Shown here: in pieces, positions 45,241-56,149 of the stretch
How positions within the stretch are numbered: position 1 is the stretch's first letter
How the letters are laid out: every line of letters begins with the position of its first letter
Assembly (NCBI GenBank): GCA_020002185.1
Contig: JAHLWY010000202.1
Coordinates: forward strand, 124,001-188,000
Direction of reading: 5' to 3'
DNA length: 64,000 nt
Source: Paraescarpia echinospica
Taxonomy: Eukaryota; Annelida; Polychaeta; Sabellida; Siboglinidae
Notes under the pieces: generated by a model
What the model was told of the DNA's origin: nothing
The model's database searches: none
The model's input: only the letters and a program-made list of their open reading frames with translations
Made by a program: the position numbers and the translations under genes

Positions 45241-46182
45241 ATGACATGGAATCATTAAAAATATATCCTCTTTATTAATCGTTGTTGTTTACAATATTAA
45301 CAAATGCACGGCGCTGGGTGACATCCATGTCGTACTTGGAATTCCATCTTTAAGAAAAATAGAACCCTTGTCATTATAATGTAAATGCCTGAAGGTGATA
45401 AGCAGACCTGGGGCAAAGTAAAGGTACGAGTACAAATTTTAACGTATTTTAAAATTATTAATTAATCTAATTGATATAACTCAGCACAAGTGAATATGCA
45501 ATGGCAGTTGATCATTTTTTTATGAGGAACAATGAAATTCACACCGCTGGCATTAATTTCAGTGGCATCCTATGATCTTATAATCTATTTGCCATTGTAC
45601 TGCATGAACACGAGTTGTTCAAAGGTTGAGTCTGGTGCACAAAGGCAGTGTTGCAATTTGCAATCTGCTGATATTAGAATTAGTTAGCAATTTATATTTT
45701 CTGATCGTAGACTACTGATTGTTGAGAGGGTTTTCACATGTCCATATAACAGGCTCAAAATCCCCTCTGAACCAGGCTACTGGCACCGAATTATACTAGT
45801 GTAGAAGGCAGTTTAACTTGAGCCATCTTACTTCTACAGAGGAAGACTGACAGTTCTTGTTCTTAGCAGTTAGGCATTGTCAGCCAGTGCCAAGTGGCAT
45901 GGTCTCCAGTCTCCACACATCAAAGGCATTTCCTGTCTAATTGGTGGGGTAACTGCTCTTTATGGACATCCTGGTGGCTTAATTACACCAACAGATTGAT
46001 AGCCTGAATTGATACTTCCTCCTGGAAGAAACCACTCATCGCACCTGACTGAAGCTGGCAAGGCATGATATCATAACACTGTTTAAACACAAACAAAAGG
46101 GCAATCTGGTAATCCCCAATTAATTAGCTCAAAGAATGTCCCACCTTTGAGTAACTGGTGACCATTAATGAGTTACAAAAAT
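45241..46182. other. AT-rich interval between the two C-rich blocks
   Basis: About 940 bp with no coding motif on either strand. If the C-rich blocks are the ends of one element this would be its core, but both blocks have the same orientation and no target duplication is evident. Confidence 0.4.
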
Positions 46183-46310
46183 CAGCCCGCAGTAGTCCGC
46201 ATGAAGAAATTACTAGCCCGCAGACCGCCCCGCCCCGCAATGACCTGACCCGCAGACGCCCCGCCCCGCACAAATTGAAACTTAACCCGCACCGCACCGC
46301 AACAACAACA
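46183..46310 (+). repeat. CCCGCCCCGCA-rich block, right
   Basis: Same motif and orientation as the left block (CCGCCCCGCCCCGCAATGAC and CGCCCCGCCCCGCAC), ending in a CAACAACAAC run. Confidence 0.85.
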
Positions 46311-46499
46311 AACACCCAGCTCTTGTCACCTTTCCTCCTGTCAGCGTCCCTTTTATCGACTTCTCTTCTATCACATTTGCTCTCACTTCCTTTCGTCCCT
46401 TCATCTTTCGTCCCATCTCATTTTCTTCTCTCCTCTCCCGTCCCATCTTCCCTCCCTCCTTCTCTACGGTCACTTTCTTCCCTGTCACCTTCACGCTTG
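46311..46499. other. Pyrimidine-rich low-complexity tract
   Basis: CTTCC/TCCCTC-rich on the plus strand. Open frames in it (lysine/glutamate-rich on the minus strand, serine/leucine-rich on the plus) look compositional, though the minus strand may be the decayed tail of the protein fragment at 46500-46802. Confidence 0.5.
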
Positions 46500-46802
46500 T
46501 CACGTTTTCTGTTGTCGATTTTCCATTTCTTCCCCTCCAATCACCTTCCCTCCTCTCAATCTCCTTTCCTCAGTTTTCTTTCCACTGCTATTCTCCTTCA
46601 GTCTTGCAGTACTCTCACCTCTCTCCCTGTCATCTCTCTCCATTAAACCTGCCTCCTTGCTAATTCCAATCTCCATTCCCTTCACAATATCTGTCAACCT
46701 AACTATCTTCTTCTGCAGACACTCCACCTTCCAACACCCAATGCACTGAAAGGTGAATCCTTCCTCCATGGTTTCTGCCCATGACTTCCCACAGCCGGAC
46801 AA
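46500..46802 (-). pseudogene. Fragment of an uncharacterised multicopy Cys-rich protein
   Basis: 100 codons: CGKSWAETMEEGFTFQCIGC, then KVECLQKKIVRLTDIVKGME and a charged, low-complexity helix. The CGKSW...C-x2-C pattern looks zinc-binding followed by a coiled coil. I recall similar domains in transposon-rich invertebrate proteomes but cannot name the family. The N-terminus is cut at 46802, where LINE ORF1 sequence starts on the opposite strand, so the two were probably brought together by insertion. Confidence 0.45.
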
Positions 46803-46811
46803 TGCAAAATC

Positions 46812-47457
46812 TTGGATCTTTTAAGCAATGAGGCAGTCGTTATTAAGCTACGTAGCGTGCTCTATCCGAAGGGTCTGAGTGACAAGTTAGACGCATTGTC
46901 CGCTACTATTACTCAGTTGAATGAGCGGTTGGACAAGAAGGATCAACATGTTGCTGCTCTAGAAGCAAGACTGTCCTCAATGGAGGCTGATCTAGATGCA
47001 TTGGAGCAGTATTCCCGTAGATCAAACCTACGATTCTTCGGAATTCCCGAGTCGGACATGGGGGGAAATACCACAGGCAAGTTGCTGTCTACTGTCAACA
47101 AAACAATGGGAGTCACACCTCCCATTGTGAGCGAGGATGTAGTGACATCGTCTTGGACGGCGAAAGTCAGGTGCGGACGCGCAGCCTCGACCAGTGATCA
47201 TCATATTTGCCACTACTCACGTGCGCGACGTGGTCATTCGTGCGAGACGTCGCCTGCGGGAAAGTCGATATGGACCGACGATATACGTCAATGAGGATTT
47301 AAACCGTCGACGAGCGGCGCTGGCAAAGAAGACCCGACAGATGAAAAAATCTAAGCAAATATACGATTGTTGGGCTTTCAACGGCAAAGTGGTCGTAAAG
47401 TCCTTGAACGGTGTTATAAAGGAAATCGGCACTGACGCCGATTTGAACGGGTATTGA
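46812..47457 (+). pseudogene. LINE ORF1 protein (coiled coil and RNA-binding domains)
   Basis: Frame 46812-47150 has LSDKLDALSATITQLNERLD and KKDQHVAALEARLSSMEADL, a coiled coil ending LEQYSRRSNLRFFGIPES, the hallmark of L1/Tx1-type ORF1. A frameshift near 47160-47190 moves to the frame ending at 47457 (VIRARRRLRESRYGPTIYVN, EDLNRRRAALAKKTRQMKKS), the C-terminal domain. It ends TGA. No ATG in good context is seen, so the start is probably lost. The ORF2 expected downstream is absent. Confidence 0.8.
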
Positions 47458-48533
47458 CTGGGACGGCACTTGTACAAATTGTCAAACGTTGCTTTTGTTC
47501 GCGGCAAACTTTGTGTGACTCATGTGTGACTCATCGCAGTGACTATAGTGACTCATCAACGACACACAGCTGCCATTTGCTACTGGTATTGGTATACAAA
47601 ACTATGTATGTTAAGTCAAGTCAATGGAAACGCTAACAAAAGTACAGCTACCAGTAAATATATTTATGTTTACTATTCTTAAACATGGTAATGCCAACTG
47701 TGTTCTATTACACATGAGCATCTGAAATTTGTGTTGGGTTATTTTACAAATGAACATCGACATAATGAAACTTCTATGTTTATTATATAACATTTTAACC
47801 TAACATTGAACCTAATGCTAACTATTTCAAATTTGATTTTGGTATGTCAGTGTATAATTATGAGCTGACAGACGTAATGTATTATTATTCGTTTGTTTTG
47901 TTACATTACGTAATTAAAACATTATTTATAAGTAGTATTTGAACAGCATTACTTTAAGATATGTTATTTTATGGATTGACAAACTAAACCCTAATCTGGC
48001 TATATCAATTGTGACTTTGGTATATAAGTCCTTTCAACCGATTTGTTGCTATAATTATATGCATATATACATTATTTTTATTAGTACTATTTTGTTACAT
48101 TTGAAACATCTAAATGATGTTGGTAGCTTTAGAAGGTTGTTATGATAACAAACTAATTGTGAACACAAACCTAAGTCGTCCAAGCACAGATTTAATTTAA
48201 CTATTTCCTTCCCGTGAATATCTCATGATATCATTAACCCAGAGACTAATTAGCTTTTCTCTTCTTTTTTGTTATGTTTTCTCATTGAAAACAATGCGAT
48301 GTTTATCTCTACTCACTTACATGCTGTTACATATAATAACATGTTAGTAAGAACTGCAATGTGTCTCGAAATGTACAATCCAATTAATTTTATCGCGTGT
48401 ATCTATCACAATATCCTTAAGCAAACATATTTTTGTAATTATAATATAATGATAAAGGAAACCCTTTTAGATGATAGAAAATTATTTTCGATGAAGCTTT
48501 CCTCTCCTATTCAGGAGGTATGAGAATAACTGC
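47458..48533. other. AT-rich gene-free region left of the foldback element
   Basis: About 1.1 kb without recognised genes or repeats. The frames at 47939-48145 and 48269-48523 are AT-driven and carry no motifs. Confidence 0.5.
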
Positions 48534-48536
48534 TTA

Positions 48537-49790
48537 TAGTCCGGCAGTCAAACGCCATTTTGAAGGTGGACCGTGCATTAGGGTCCGCACGATGTTTTCT
48601 TCCATTTTTGAGACCTTCTAACCTTCTAGGTCAATAATCCGACGGGTGCCACTCAGGCACCCTTGAGCGTTTTTGTATAAACTCATTAATATGCAAATTA
48701 ATCATCGCATGTTTTCAGGGTATATGTCAGTGAACAAATCATAGTATGCATATTTGTTGCATGAATATGCAAATTAGCTCTGACCAATGTAACTTCATGA
48801 TATTTGTTTATATCTCCTCAATAGGCGAGCGATAGGCACTACTTAATGGACATATTTAAATACCCCCTCCCCATACAAATCCCAAATTGTATACCCTAGA
48901 TATCCCCCTCACAACGAGGCCTATCGTAGAACTAGCGTGACTCCAAAGGCAAACAAGGTCACCGTCAAATGATAATGTTTCGAAAATGTCCGATTTCGCA
49001 AACGTATTATAATTAGAATGGTTGCATATCTATTTTTATTAATAATAAAATAGCCATGCCATATATTTTTGGAAAGCTTATTGTCTCCCGGTCAACACAC
49101 GGTACGATACGATATGGAGCTGTTACACTGTATAGTAAGTATGGAGCTAAGGTCAAACAAGGTCACCATGAAATGATGAATATCCGAACTTTCGCAATAC
49201 TGCGAACGTTATTAGGTTATAATAACTCTGTATCGACTTCATTTCTATTGACATGTTACATACATCGCGAAAGAATAATTTCTTCCCATCAAAATGAGAT
49301 ATCACTTGGAGGTTTCAGTTGATGGAGTTTGTGTGAAGCGGCGACCAAACAGTGTCACCGTCAAGCTAGTGTCACCACTAAGCAATAAATGTTCGAAATG
49401 GCACCATCCTGCAAACGTTATACTGTACTGTGATGGCTTATAGCCTATCTACGTTACCTACTTACTCATGACCATGTGATATACATACTATCTCCTCTGA
49501 AATACAGTATACAACGAGGAGCTATCAAGTGGTGCAATAAGTGTGGAGTGAAGGTCAAGCTAGGTCATCACCACGTGATGAATGTTCAAAACTGCGCCAT
49601 TCCGCAAACGTTGTACAATTACTATGTTTGCATAATTATCTAAATTGTCTACATACAATGAACCATGTTATGTACCTATGCGTATTGTATCCCCGTCAAC
49701 ATTATTGGCATGACATTGTAAAGTGGTGGTCTAACTGTGGAGTGAAGGTTGAACAAGGTCACCATCAAAAGATACATGAAATTGTGCCAA
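48537..49790 (+). repeat. Foldback left arm with about 200-bp tandem units
   Basis: A (A)GGTCACC(G/A)TCAAATGAT...CGAACGTTAT module recurs with its GTCACC at 48958, 49162, 49354, 49564 and 49758 (spacing 192-210). Units are diverged. The distal 400 bp (to about 48900) is not part of the tandem series. The open frames here are accidental. Confidence 0.8.
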
Positions 49791-50479
49791 TCCGCAGATT
49801 GTAGGTGATATTATTCTTCTACGGCATTTTTGCATCACCCATGGGATGATAAAATAGATGATGGTGGATGCCACCCTCAATTTTGAATTTGAATGTCATT
49901 TTGAGGGTCACAAACCAATCTTGTGTCAAAATATTTGTATTAATTAACTGATATGTTCTTTTGCACATGACACACACTTCACGTCCTATGTCCACCCCCA
50001 GCCATCTGGAGGGGGCATCTGCTGATGACCCAGTTGACTGGTCAACCAAATAAAAGCTTGTTATGCTATGAGCTCTGAATACTGCTAAAGAGCATCGGGG
50101 TTATTGGAATATCTTAGTGATATTATTCCTTTGACGGGATATCTTTTTCATTGCCTCGATAGTGGACACAGCGCACGCTGCAACTCTATTTACAGAGGCC
50201 AACGGTGATGCGTTCCAGGAGTTGAAGTGTCGCGAATCCAGATCCAAATGGATGTGTGAATGCTGTGGTTCCTTCGTAGTATGAAATTTGGTTTCCCAAG
50301 CTATTGACAACTGGCAACGACGTGACAGGTCTTTTCCCAGAGCATGATGGATGCCGTTGCCATTATGGTGAATAACGTTATTGCCTGTCCAACAACCTAT
50401 CCAATTGTATGCAGCTGGATATAAACTTTACAAACTCCTAATTCCTAACGATCGGAAACACATTGCGAACCATGCATGG
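49791..50479 (-). other. Foldback centre, remaining part
   Basis: Minus-strand frames 50310-50101 and 50049-49819 contain ordinary-looking peptide segments (WETKFHTTKEPQHSHIHLDL, APSRWLGVDIGREVCVMCKR) that may continue the broken gene upstream, but I recognise no domain. No DDE or other transposase signature is visible. Confidence 0.4.
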
Positions 50480-50870
50480 CTTTGATCCCTTTTCCACAAA
50501 GCATTTTGCACAAGGCTCAACAGTATGTCATAGGTGCACCTAATGACAACGGCTGAGGTGTCTGAAGTGTCAAACACTTCCTTTCAACTTAGATAGTGGA
50601 GCCTTGCAACCTTAATGGAGAGAATTGCAAATAGCTCCTGTATGTTGGTTATATCGCGATGAAGGTATTTCCAGTTTATTGGCACATTGTTGTCCAATGT
50701 CACTTTCCTCATAATCCCGTTACCACGCTTCTCTCTTGTGGATTATTTGATCCTGCTGGCGAGGTACGTGTCCCGGTCGACGCCAATTTTGTTGGAGTGA
50801 TTTAAGTGCTTCATGACGTGCGGAAAGAAAAGGTCTGTATACTCATCAAACGTGGTGATGTTGGTTGATG
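50480..50870 (-). pseudogene. Broken gene of an uncharacterised invertebrate family in the foldback centre
   Basis: Minus strand: ITTFDEYTDLFFPHVMKHL, NKIGVDRDTYLASRIK, a stop, STREKRGNGIMRKVTLDNNV, PINWKYLHRDITNIQELFAI, LSIKVARLHYLS, a stop, KEVFDTSDTSAVVI. The pattern FDEY..F.P......D..Y...S.K..TR.KRG.G..R.V....P.NW...LR...N..ELF.FLS is one I recognise from memory as part of long uncharacterised proteins repeated in cnidarian and mollusc genomes. Function unknown. Two in-frame stops and decay after 50500 make it a pseudogene. It may be captured cargo or a remnant of the element's own gene. Confidence 0.55.
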
Positions 50871-50894
50871 CGTCTTTTGACGGCGATGCTGGTT

Positions 50895-52148
50895 GATGCA
50901 TCGTTTGACAGTGACCTTCAACTTTCACTCCTCGCTTAGACCACCACTTTACAACTCTTTGCCTTGCCTCATTCTGACGGGGATACAGTATACACATAGA
51001 GTTTTGAACATTCATCATTTGGTGTTGTCTTTGCTTGACCTTCACTCCACACTTACTGCACCACTTGATAGCTCCCCATGGTATCCCGTATTTATGGGCA
51101 GATAGTAGGATTTCCAAAGGTATATGACGTGGCTTTGAGTAGATAGGTAAACGAATATAAGCCATCATTGGTTTTGTATAACGTTTACAGGATGGCGTAA
51201 TTTCGAACATCTATTATTTGACGGTGATACTATTTGATCGTCGCCCCACACAAACACCATCAACTGACACCTCCAAGTCTTATCACATTGTAACGAGAAG
51301 AAATTGTTCTTTCACAATGTGTATAACATGTCCATGGAAACGAGGCAGATACAGAGTTATTGTAACTATATGAAGTGTGCCATATTACAGAAGTTCGAAT
51401 ATTCATAATTTCACGGTGACTTTTGTTTGACCTTAACTCCACACTTACTATTCCGGGTAACAGCTCCACGTCGTATCTTTTTGTTACGGGGAGACAATAA
51501 GCTTTCCAAAAATATATGACATACCCATTTTGTTTTTAAATACAGTATATATGTAATCATTGTAATTTTAATACGGAAGCGCACAATTTCGAAAAGTTAT
51601 CATTTAACGGTGACCTTGTTTGACCTTGGTGTCACGCTTACAGCATCACTTGGCAGTTCTAAGACAGACCTCATTGTGATGGTGTTATCTTGGGCTTTCA
51701 AGTGATATACCACTTGGGCGTTTTGCACGCGCGGGGAGGAGGGCATTTAAGTTGGTTCGTTATGCAATACCTACCACTTGCCTATTGAGGAGATACACAC
51801 GAAAAGCGTGAGGTTATATTGATCTGAGCTAATTTGCATATTCATGTAACAAATTTGCACACCATGATTTGTTCACTGACGTAATAATAACAAGAGACTA
51901 AGAATACATTCGCTTGGACACCTTATTTTGATTGTTTTGGGTGTTTACTATTCGATATATTCAGGAAAACAGTATTTATTTTAATGGCGATGACTAATTT
52001 GCATACTAATGGGTTTATACAGAAATGCACAAGGGTGCCTGGGTGGCACCCGTCGGATTATTGACCTAGAGGTGTAGAAGGTCACGAAAATGAAAAAAAA
52101 ACATCGTGCGGACCCTAATGCACGCTTCACTGGCTAACTCCCGGACTA
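50895..52148 (-). repeat. Foldback right arm with about 200-bp tandem units
   Basis: The same module in inverted orientation, with its GGTGAC at 51609, 51415, 51223 and 51021; a truncated fifth copy lies near 50910. By eye it is roughly 75-85 percent identical to the left arm. Confidence 0.8.
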
Positions 52149-52179
52149 TTATATTATATATAAATGAAAATGACACTGA

Positions 52180-52720
52180 CATAAATGAACAGCAAATAAT
52201 ACGACGTTCGTGTTACTGTAATTTTGACCAATTAAATGAGTTAGCAAAGAAAAATAAGAATTCCTTCAGTATTTTAAGTACATATATTCAATTAACATAT
52301 GTTTGCAAGAGTCATGGACAGATGAAAACGAGGATTTACCACCATTTTCTTTACACGGATACCACTGCATATCGCAGGGTAAAACATGTAGCAGCAAAGG
52401 AGGGTTGATAGTATATATTGGAAATATATAATATCGATCTACGACAACGCGTAAAGATAACTTAAACGAATTTATAGATGAATTTACACCAATTATATCA
52501 ACACTGGATAACAGTAAGGTGATATAATTATTGCTGGAGATTTTAATATTAACTTATTTAAATGAAGATGAAATTTTTTAGAAGCTGTTTTGATACTTTA
52601 ATATCACATAGTCTCTACCCACAAATAACTCTCCACGCTGGATTCATTAGAACAGCTGAAAACTAATTAATTTTATAGACTTTATTATGATATAATATAT
52701 ATGATATACTATATTATGAT
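52180..52720 (+). pseudogene. LINE endonuclease domain (first part of the interrupted element)
   Basis: Across two or three frames: YCNFDQLNELAKKNKNSFSI, LSTYIQL, then DLPPFSLHGYHCISQGKT-like text (in frame-shifted form), GGLIVYIGN, LNEFIDEFTPIISTLDNS, DIIIAGDFNINLF (active-site GDFN near 52535), and FDTLISHSLYPQITL. The final SDH block is lost where the second LINE is inserted. Confidence 0.75.
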
Positions 52721-52723
52721 ATA

Positions 52724-53651
52724 GCTAGCAAGGTGTTGACATTTGCAGATGATACAAAAGTGTTTAGAATGATTAAAAGTGATGGAGATAGACAGCATTT
52801 ACAAGATGATCTTGACAGGTTGATAAAATGGTCTGAAAAGTGGCAAATATTGTTCAATTTTGGGAAATGTAAATGCCTTCACACAGGACATGGGAACTAA
52901 TATGTAGAATATACAATGGGGGAAATGTACTAAGTACTACTGTAAAAGAAAAAGACTTAGGGCTGACAATTAGTGCTGACATGAAGGTTTCAGAGCAGTG
53001 TGGAATTGCAGCTTCAAAAGGAAATCAAATCCTTGGATTGATTAGGCGAAATATAGCATATAAAGAAAAAGAACTAATAATACCGCTGTACAAAACAATA
53101 GTTAGGCCTCTTTTAGAATATTGTGTACAAGCGTGGAGGCCATACCACAAGAAGGACATATATATGCTAGAAAGAGTACAGAGGAGAGCGACTAAAATGA
53201 TACAAAAACTGAGGGATCTTAGTTATGAAAAACGCCTAAAAGAATGTGGTTTAACAACACTAGAGACCAGGAGTTTGAGAGGAGATCAGATAGAAATGTT
53301 TAAAATATTGAATGGTTATGAAAATATTAATATAAATATGTTTTTTTAAGTTAAGAAAGATAGAAAGACTAGAGGACATGAAGTTACATTAGTAAAGGAG
53401 CAGTGTAGATTAGACATAAGAAAGTTCTCATTTTCACAAAGGACTGTGAATGAATGGAACAGATTATCTGATGATTGTGTGGGTGCTAGTAGTGTGAATA
53501 TGTTTAAAAATAAAATCGACACATACCTCAGAAGGGCTGGATATATGTAAATAAAAGGGTTGGACTCTCGATAAGCCAAAGGGCTTCCTTGTCCACCTGC
53601 CATCTAGAGTTAATTCTCTGGATGGCAATCTTGTTAAATCTTGTTAAATCT
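52724..53651 (+). mobile_element. 5'-truncated CR1-like LINE insertion
   Basis: Same family as 12691-15401 but better preserved. Starts at ASKVLTFADDTKVFRMIKSD (motif C FADD intact), continues DDLDRLIKWSEKWQILFNFG, a short break, EKDLGLTISADMKVSEQCGI, PLYKTIVRPLLEYCVQAW, VQRRATKMIQKLRDLSYEKR. It ends with the tandem tail CTTGTTAAAT x2. TGATATA occurs immediately before (52717-52723) and after (53652-53658), a likely 7-bp target duplication, although the surroundings are AT-rich. Confidence 0.85.
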
Positions 53652-55285
53652 TGATATAAGACATGAAGAAATTACCCGTGTTAAAAATAATACATGCCAA
53701 GCAAATATAAGAAATCGACTTGGATTACTCAGGGTTTGTTAATATCAATTAGATATCGAGACAAAATGTATAAACATTAACAAATCCCAGTTCAGCAAAT
53801 TATGAAACTATTAAAATTAATCTAAAAACCTGTAACGCGATATTAAAGAAAAACATTCGGGGAGCTAAACAAATATATTTTGAATCTCGTTTCTTTCTTT
53901 TTATAAACGATATACGAAATACATAGAAAACTATAAATGAATGTATCTCCAAAAAACAGACTAAAACAAGTTTCCCAACTTATTTTGAAGACAACGGCAC
54001 ACAAATGACAAACAAACAAATCATTGCAAATAAATTTAATAATTATTTCACGAATATAGCTCAGACTATTATAAATGATATCAGATATGAAGGTACCTAT
54101 GATTGTATTATCTAAATAAACAAAATAAACTCAGCTTTTATAATTGAAAATGTAAATGAAGAAATAGTAAAGAAAATAATACATGATCTACCCACGAAAC
54201 ATAGTTTTGGTTTCGATGGTATCTCTTCAAAATTGTTAAAAATAATTGAACCTGCAATAATAAAGTAGTTGACTATGTTAATAAATCAAGTGCTAAATAC
54301 TGGGATTTTTCCAGATAAATTTAACATTGCCAAAGTTATTCCAATATTTAAAAAAGAAGATCCCACGTTATTTAAAAAACTATAGGCCTATTTTTCTACT
54401 CCCAACAATATCAAAAGTACTATAGAAAATTATCTTCACTCAGTTGTCGTCATGCTTTAATGAAGCTAAGCTTCTGTTCGATAATCAATATGGTTTTAGG
54501 CCTAAACACTCCACTGAGTATGCAGCGCTGGAATTAGTAGACAGAATTATAAATCACATGGACAATAATGAGATGCCAATTAATATATTTCTCGATCTAT
54601 CGAAGGCCTTTGATACCATTGACCATACTATGTGATTATTAAATTAAGATACTACGGCCTGAATGGTTCAACTCTACTTTTATTTGAAAATTATTTAAAT
54701 AACCGAAGACAGTATGTTGAAATTGATGAAATGCAATCAGAAATACTACCAATACAAATCGGAGTTCTACAAGGATCAAGCTTAGGACCTTTATTGTTTA
54801 CTATTTACATAAATGATTTCCCACAAAGTAGTAATATATTTAACTTTTTTATGTATGCTGATGACACAACACTTTCCAGCAAATTAAAGCATTTTAGTGA
54901 CAGCACACAACATAAAAACAAAAGTATAGAATCTCTAATAAACAATGAACTCAGTAAAGTTATTGAATGGCTAAACATTAATAAATTGTCATTAAACAAA
55001 AACTAAACTAAATATATGATTTTTCATGTACCCAACAGAGAGACGCAAATTCCTACTTTTAAAATAGATACACTGTAATATCAATATTGAACGAGTGAAT
55101 GAATTTTGCAAATAAATGTTGTAAACCTACGGGTATATTAAACAAATTAAAGCATGTACTACCGTTACAAATAAAGAAACTTTTATACAATTCTTTAATA
55201 TTATCACATATTAATTATTGCATTATGACTTGGGGATACAAAGGCAGTCGAATAATGATAATTCAAAAAATGGGCCAAGAGGCCC
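53652..55285 (+). pseudogene. LINE reverse transcriptase (second part of the interrupted element)
   Basis: Linker (CNAILKKNIRGAKQIYFESR), TYFEDNGTQMTNKQIIANKF, then RT: HSFGFDGISSKLLKII, INQVLNTGIFPDKFNIAKVI, NQYGFRPKHSTEYAALELVD, NIFLDLSKAFDTIDHT (motif A), IGVLQGSSLGPLLFTIYIND, and MYADDTTLSSKLKHF (motif C, YADD intact near 54855). C-terminal ANKCCKPTGILNKLKHVLPL, LYNSLILSHINYCIMTWGYK. Stops at about 54115, 54268, 54383, 54632 and 55004 inactivate it. Confidence 0.85.
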
Positions 55286-56149
55286 TGAAGTCCTTTGGAC
55301 TAATACGTCGATATGTGACCCTGGCTGACCAAATGAGTGATAAGTCGGAAAAATTGTAACATTGTTTTCTTACATTCTTGTAAAGGTTGGGTAGGGTGCT
55401 TTACACGGTTTCAAAAATTATGACTGCTACAAAAATTGGCAAAGTTATGGAGCATTGAACATGGTAGAGGTCAAAAAGTAAAAATGAAGAAAATGGCTGT
55501 TGAAGTTTTACATTATATATGCAAATGGATTGCATGGAAATATTACATGCATAACATTCAAATGTGGCATACAGTATGTAATATGCATGTTATGTTGCAA
55601 TGATACACTGGAAGAACAAATGTGCTGCTACAAAGACTTATCAAGTTATGCCAGATTATGCCTTTATGTGTAAAACTAAGAGGACAGATTATTTGAGAGC
55701 AAAAGGTAGACTCACTGTTCGACACAGTTTAAAACCTACAGGCAACTGTCCAGTTTAACAGGGGTCTAGTGGCTTCATTCTGTCTGTTGACACAAGCTAC
55801 TGCCAGTGACCAATTACAGATTAGTCACAGTTTCCATCAAACAATGGCAGGCAGAGAATCTTAGCTCCACAGCTGGGTGTAATACACAACCAGAGCCACC
55901 ACTGATTCATGGTCAAGTAGATTAGCTCAATGCACCAACTAAGACAATACGTAACACTGTGAGTGACAGTGTCCAGAGTGAGGCCTAAGCAGTGTCCTCA
56001 TTGCTGAATAGATCAATAAAACCTGCCAAATGGGTGACATTCTGCACAAGTGTTCACTAATCCTTAGTGATTGTTCAGAACACCAGGCTGACCACATACC
56101 TAAATAAAGCGAATGTAATAGGTGAAGAACAGGCAGTGTTCAGATAGGG
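55286..56149. other. Repeat-derived non-coding stretch
   Basis: About 860 bp without a gene. A block at 55725-55890 (AGTTTAAAACCTACAGGCAACTG..., GATTAGTCACAG) is a diverged copy of 56985-57130, so this is probably older sequence related to the 5' part of repeat R. Confidence 0.5.

Larger units (their letters stand above)
48537..52148. mobile_element. Foldback DNA transposon, 3.6 kb, with tandem-repeat inverted arms
   Basis: The left end TAGTCCGGCAGT faces the right end CTCCCGGACTA. TTA flanks both ends (48534-48536 and 52149-52151), a 3-bp target duplication that would fit PIF/Harbinger-type TWA preference, though transposase evidence is lacking. The arms (48537 to about 49790, and about 50895 to 52148) are inverted copies over roughly 1.25 kb. 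Near the ends they share GCATTAGGGTCCGCACGATG and GGTCAATAATCCGACGGGTG; further in they share ATATTTTTGGAAAGC and GTGGAGTGAAGGT. The centre (about 49790-50895) holds a broken minus-strand gene. Confidence 0.85.
52170..55285 (+). mobile_element. AT-rich CR1/L2-like LINE ORF2, interrupted
   Basis: Endonuclease at 52180-52720, then a 928-bp insertion of another LINE (52724-53651), then linker and RT from 53652 to about 55285. It is a degraded AT-rich element with numerous stops. It ends abruptly in the C-terminal region next to unrelated sequence containing AGTCCTTTGGACTAATACG. Confidence 0.8.

Noticed and set aside
45003..46310. hAT transposon with terminal inverted repeats
   Set aside because: The C-rich blocks are in direct, not inverted, orientation, and I could not find an 8-bp duplication or a transposase, so I list only the blocks.
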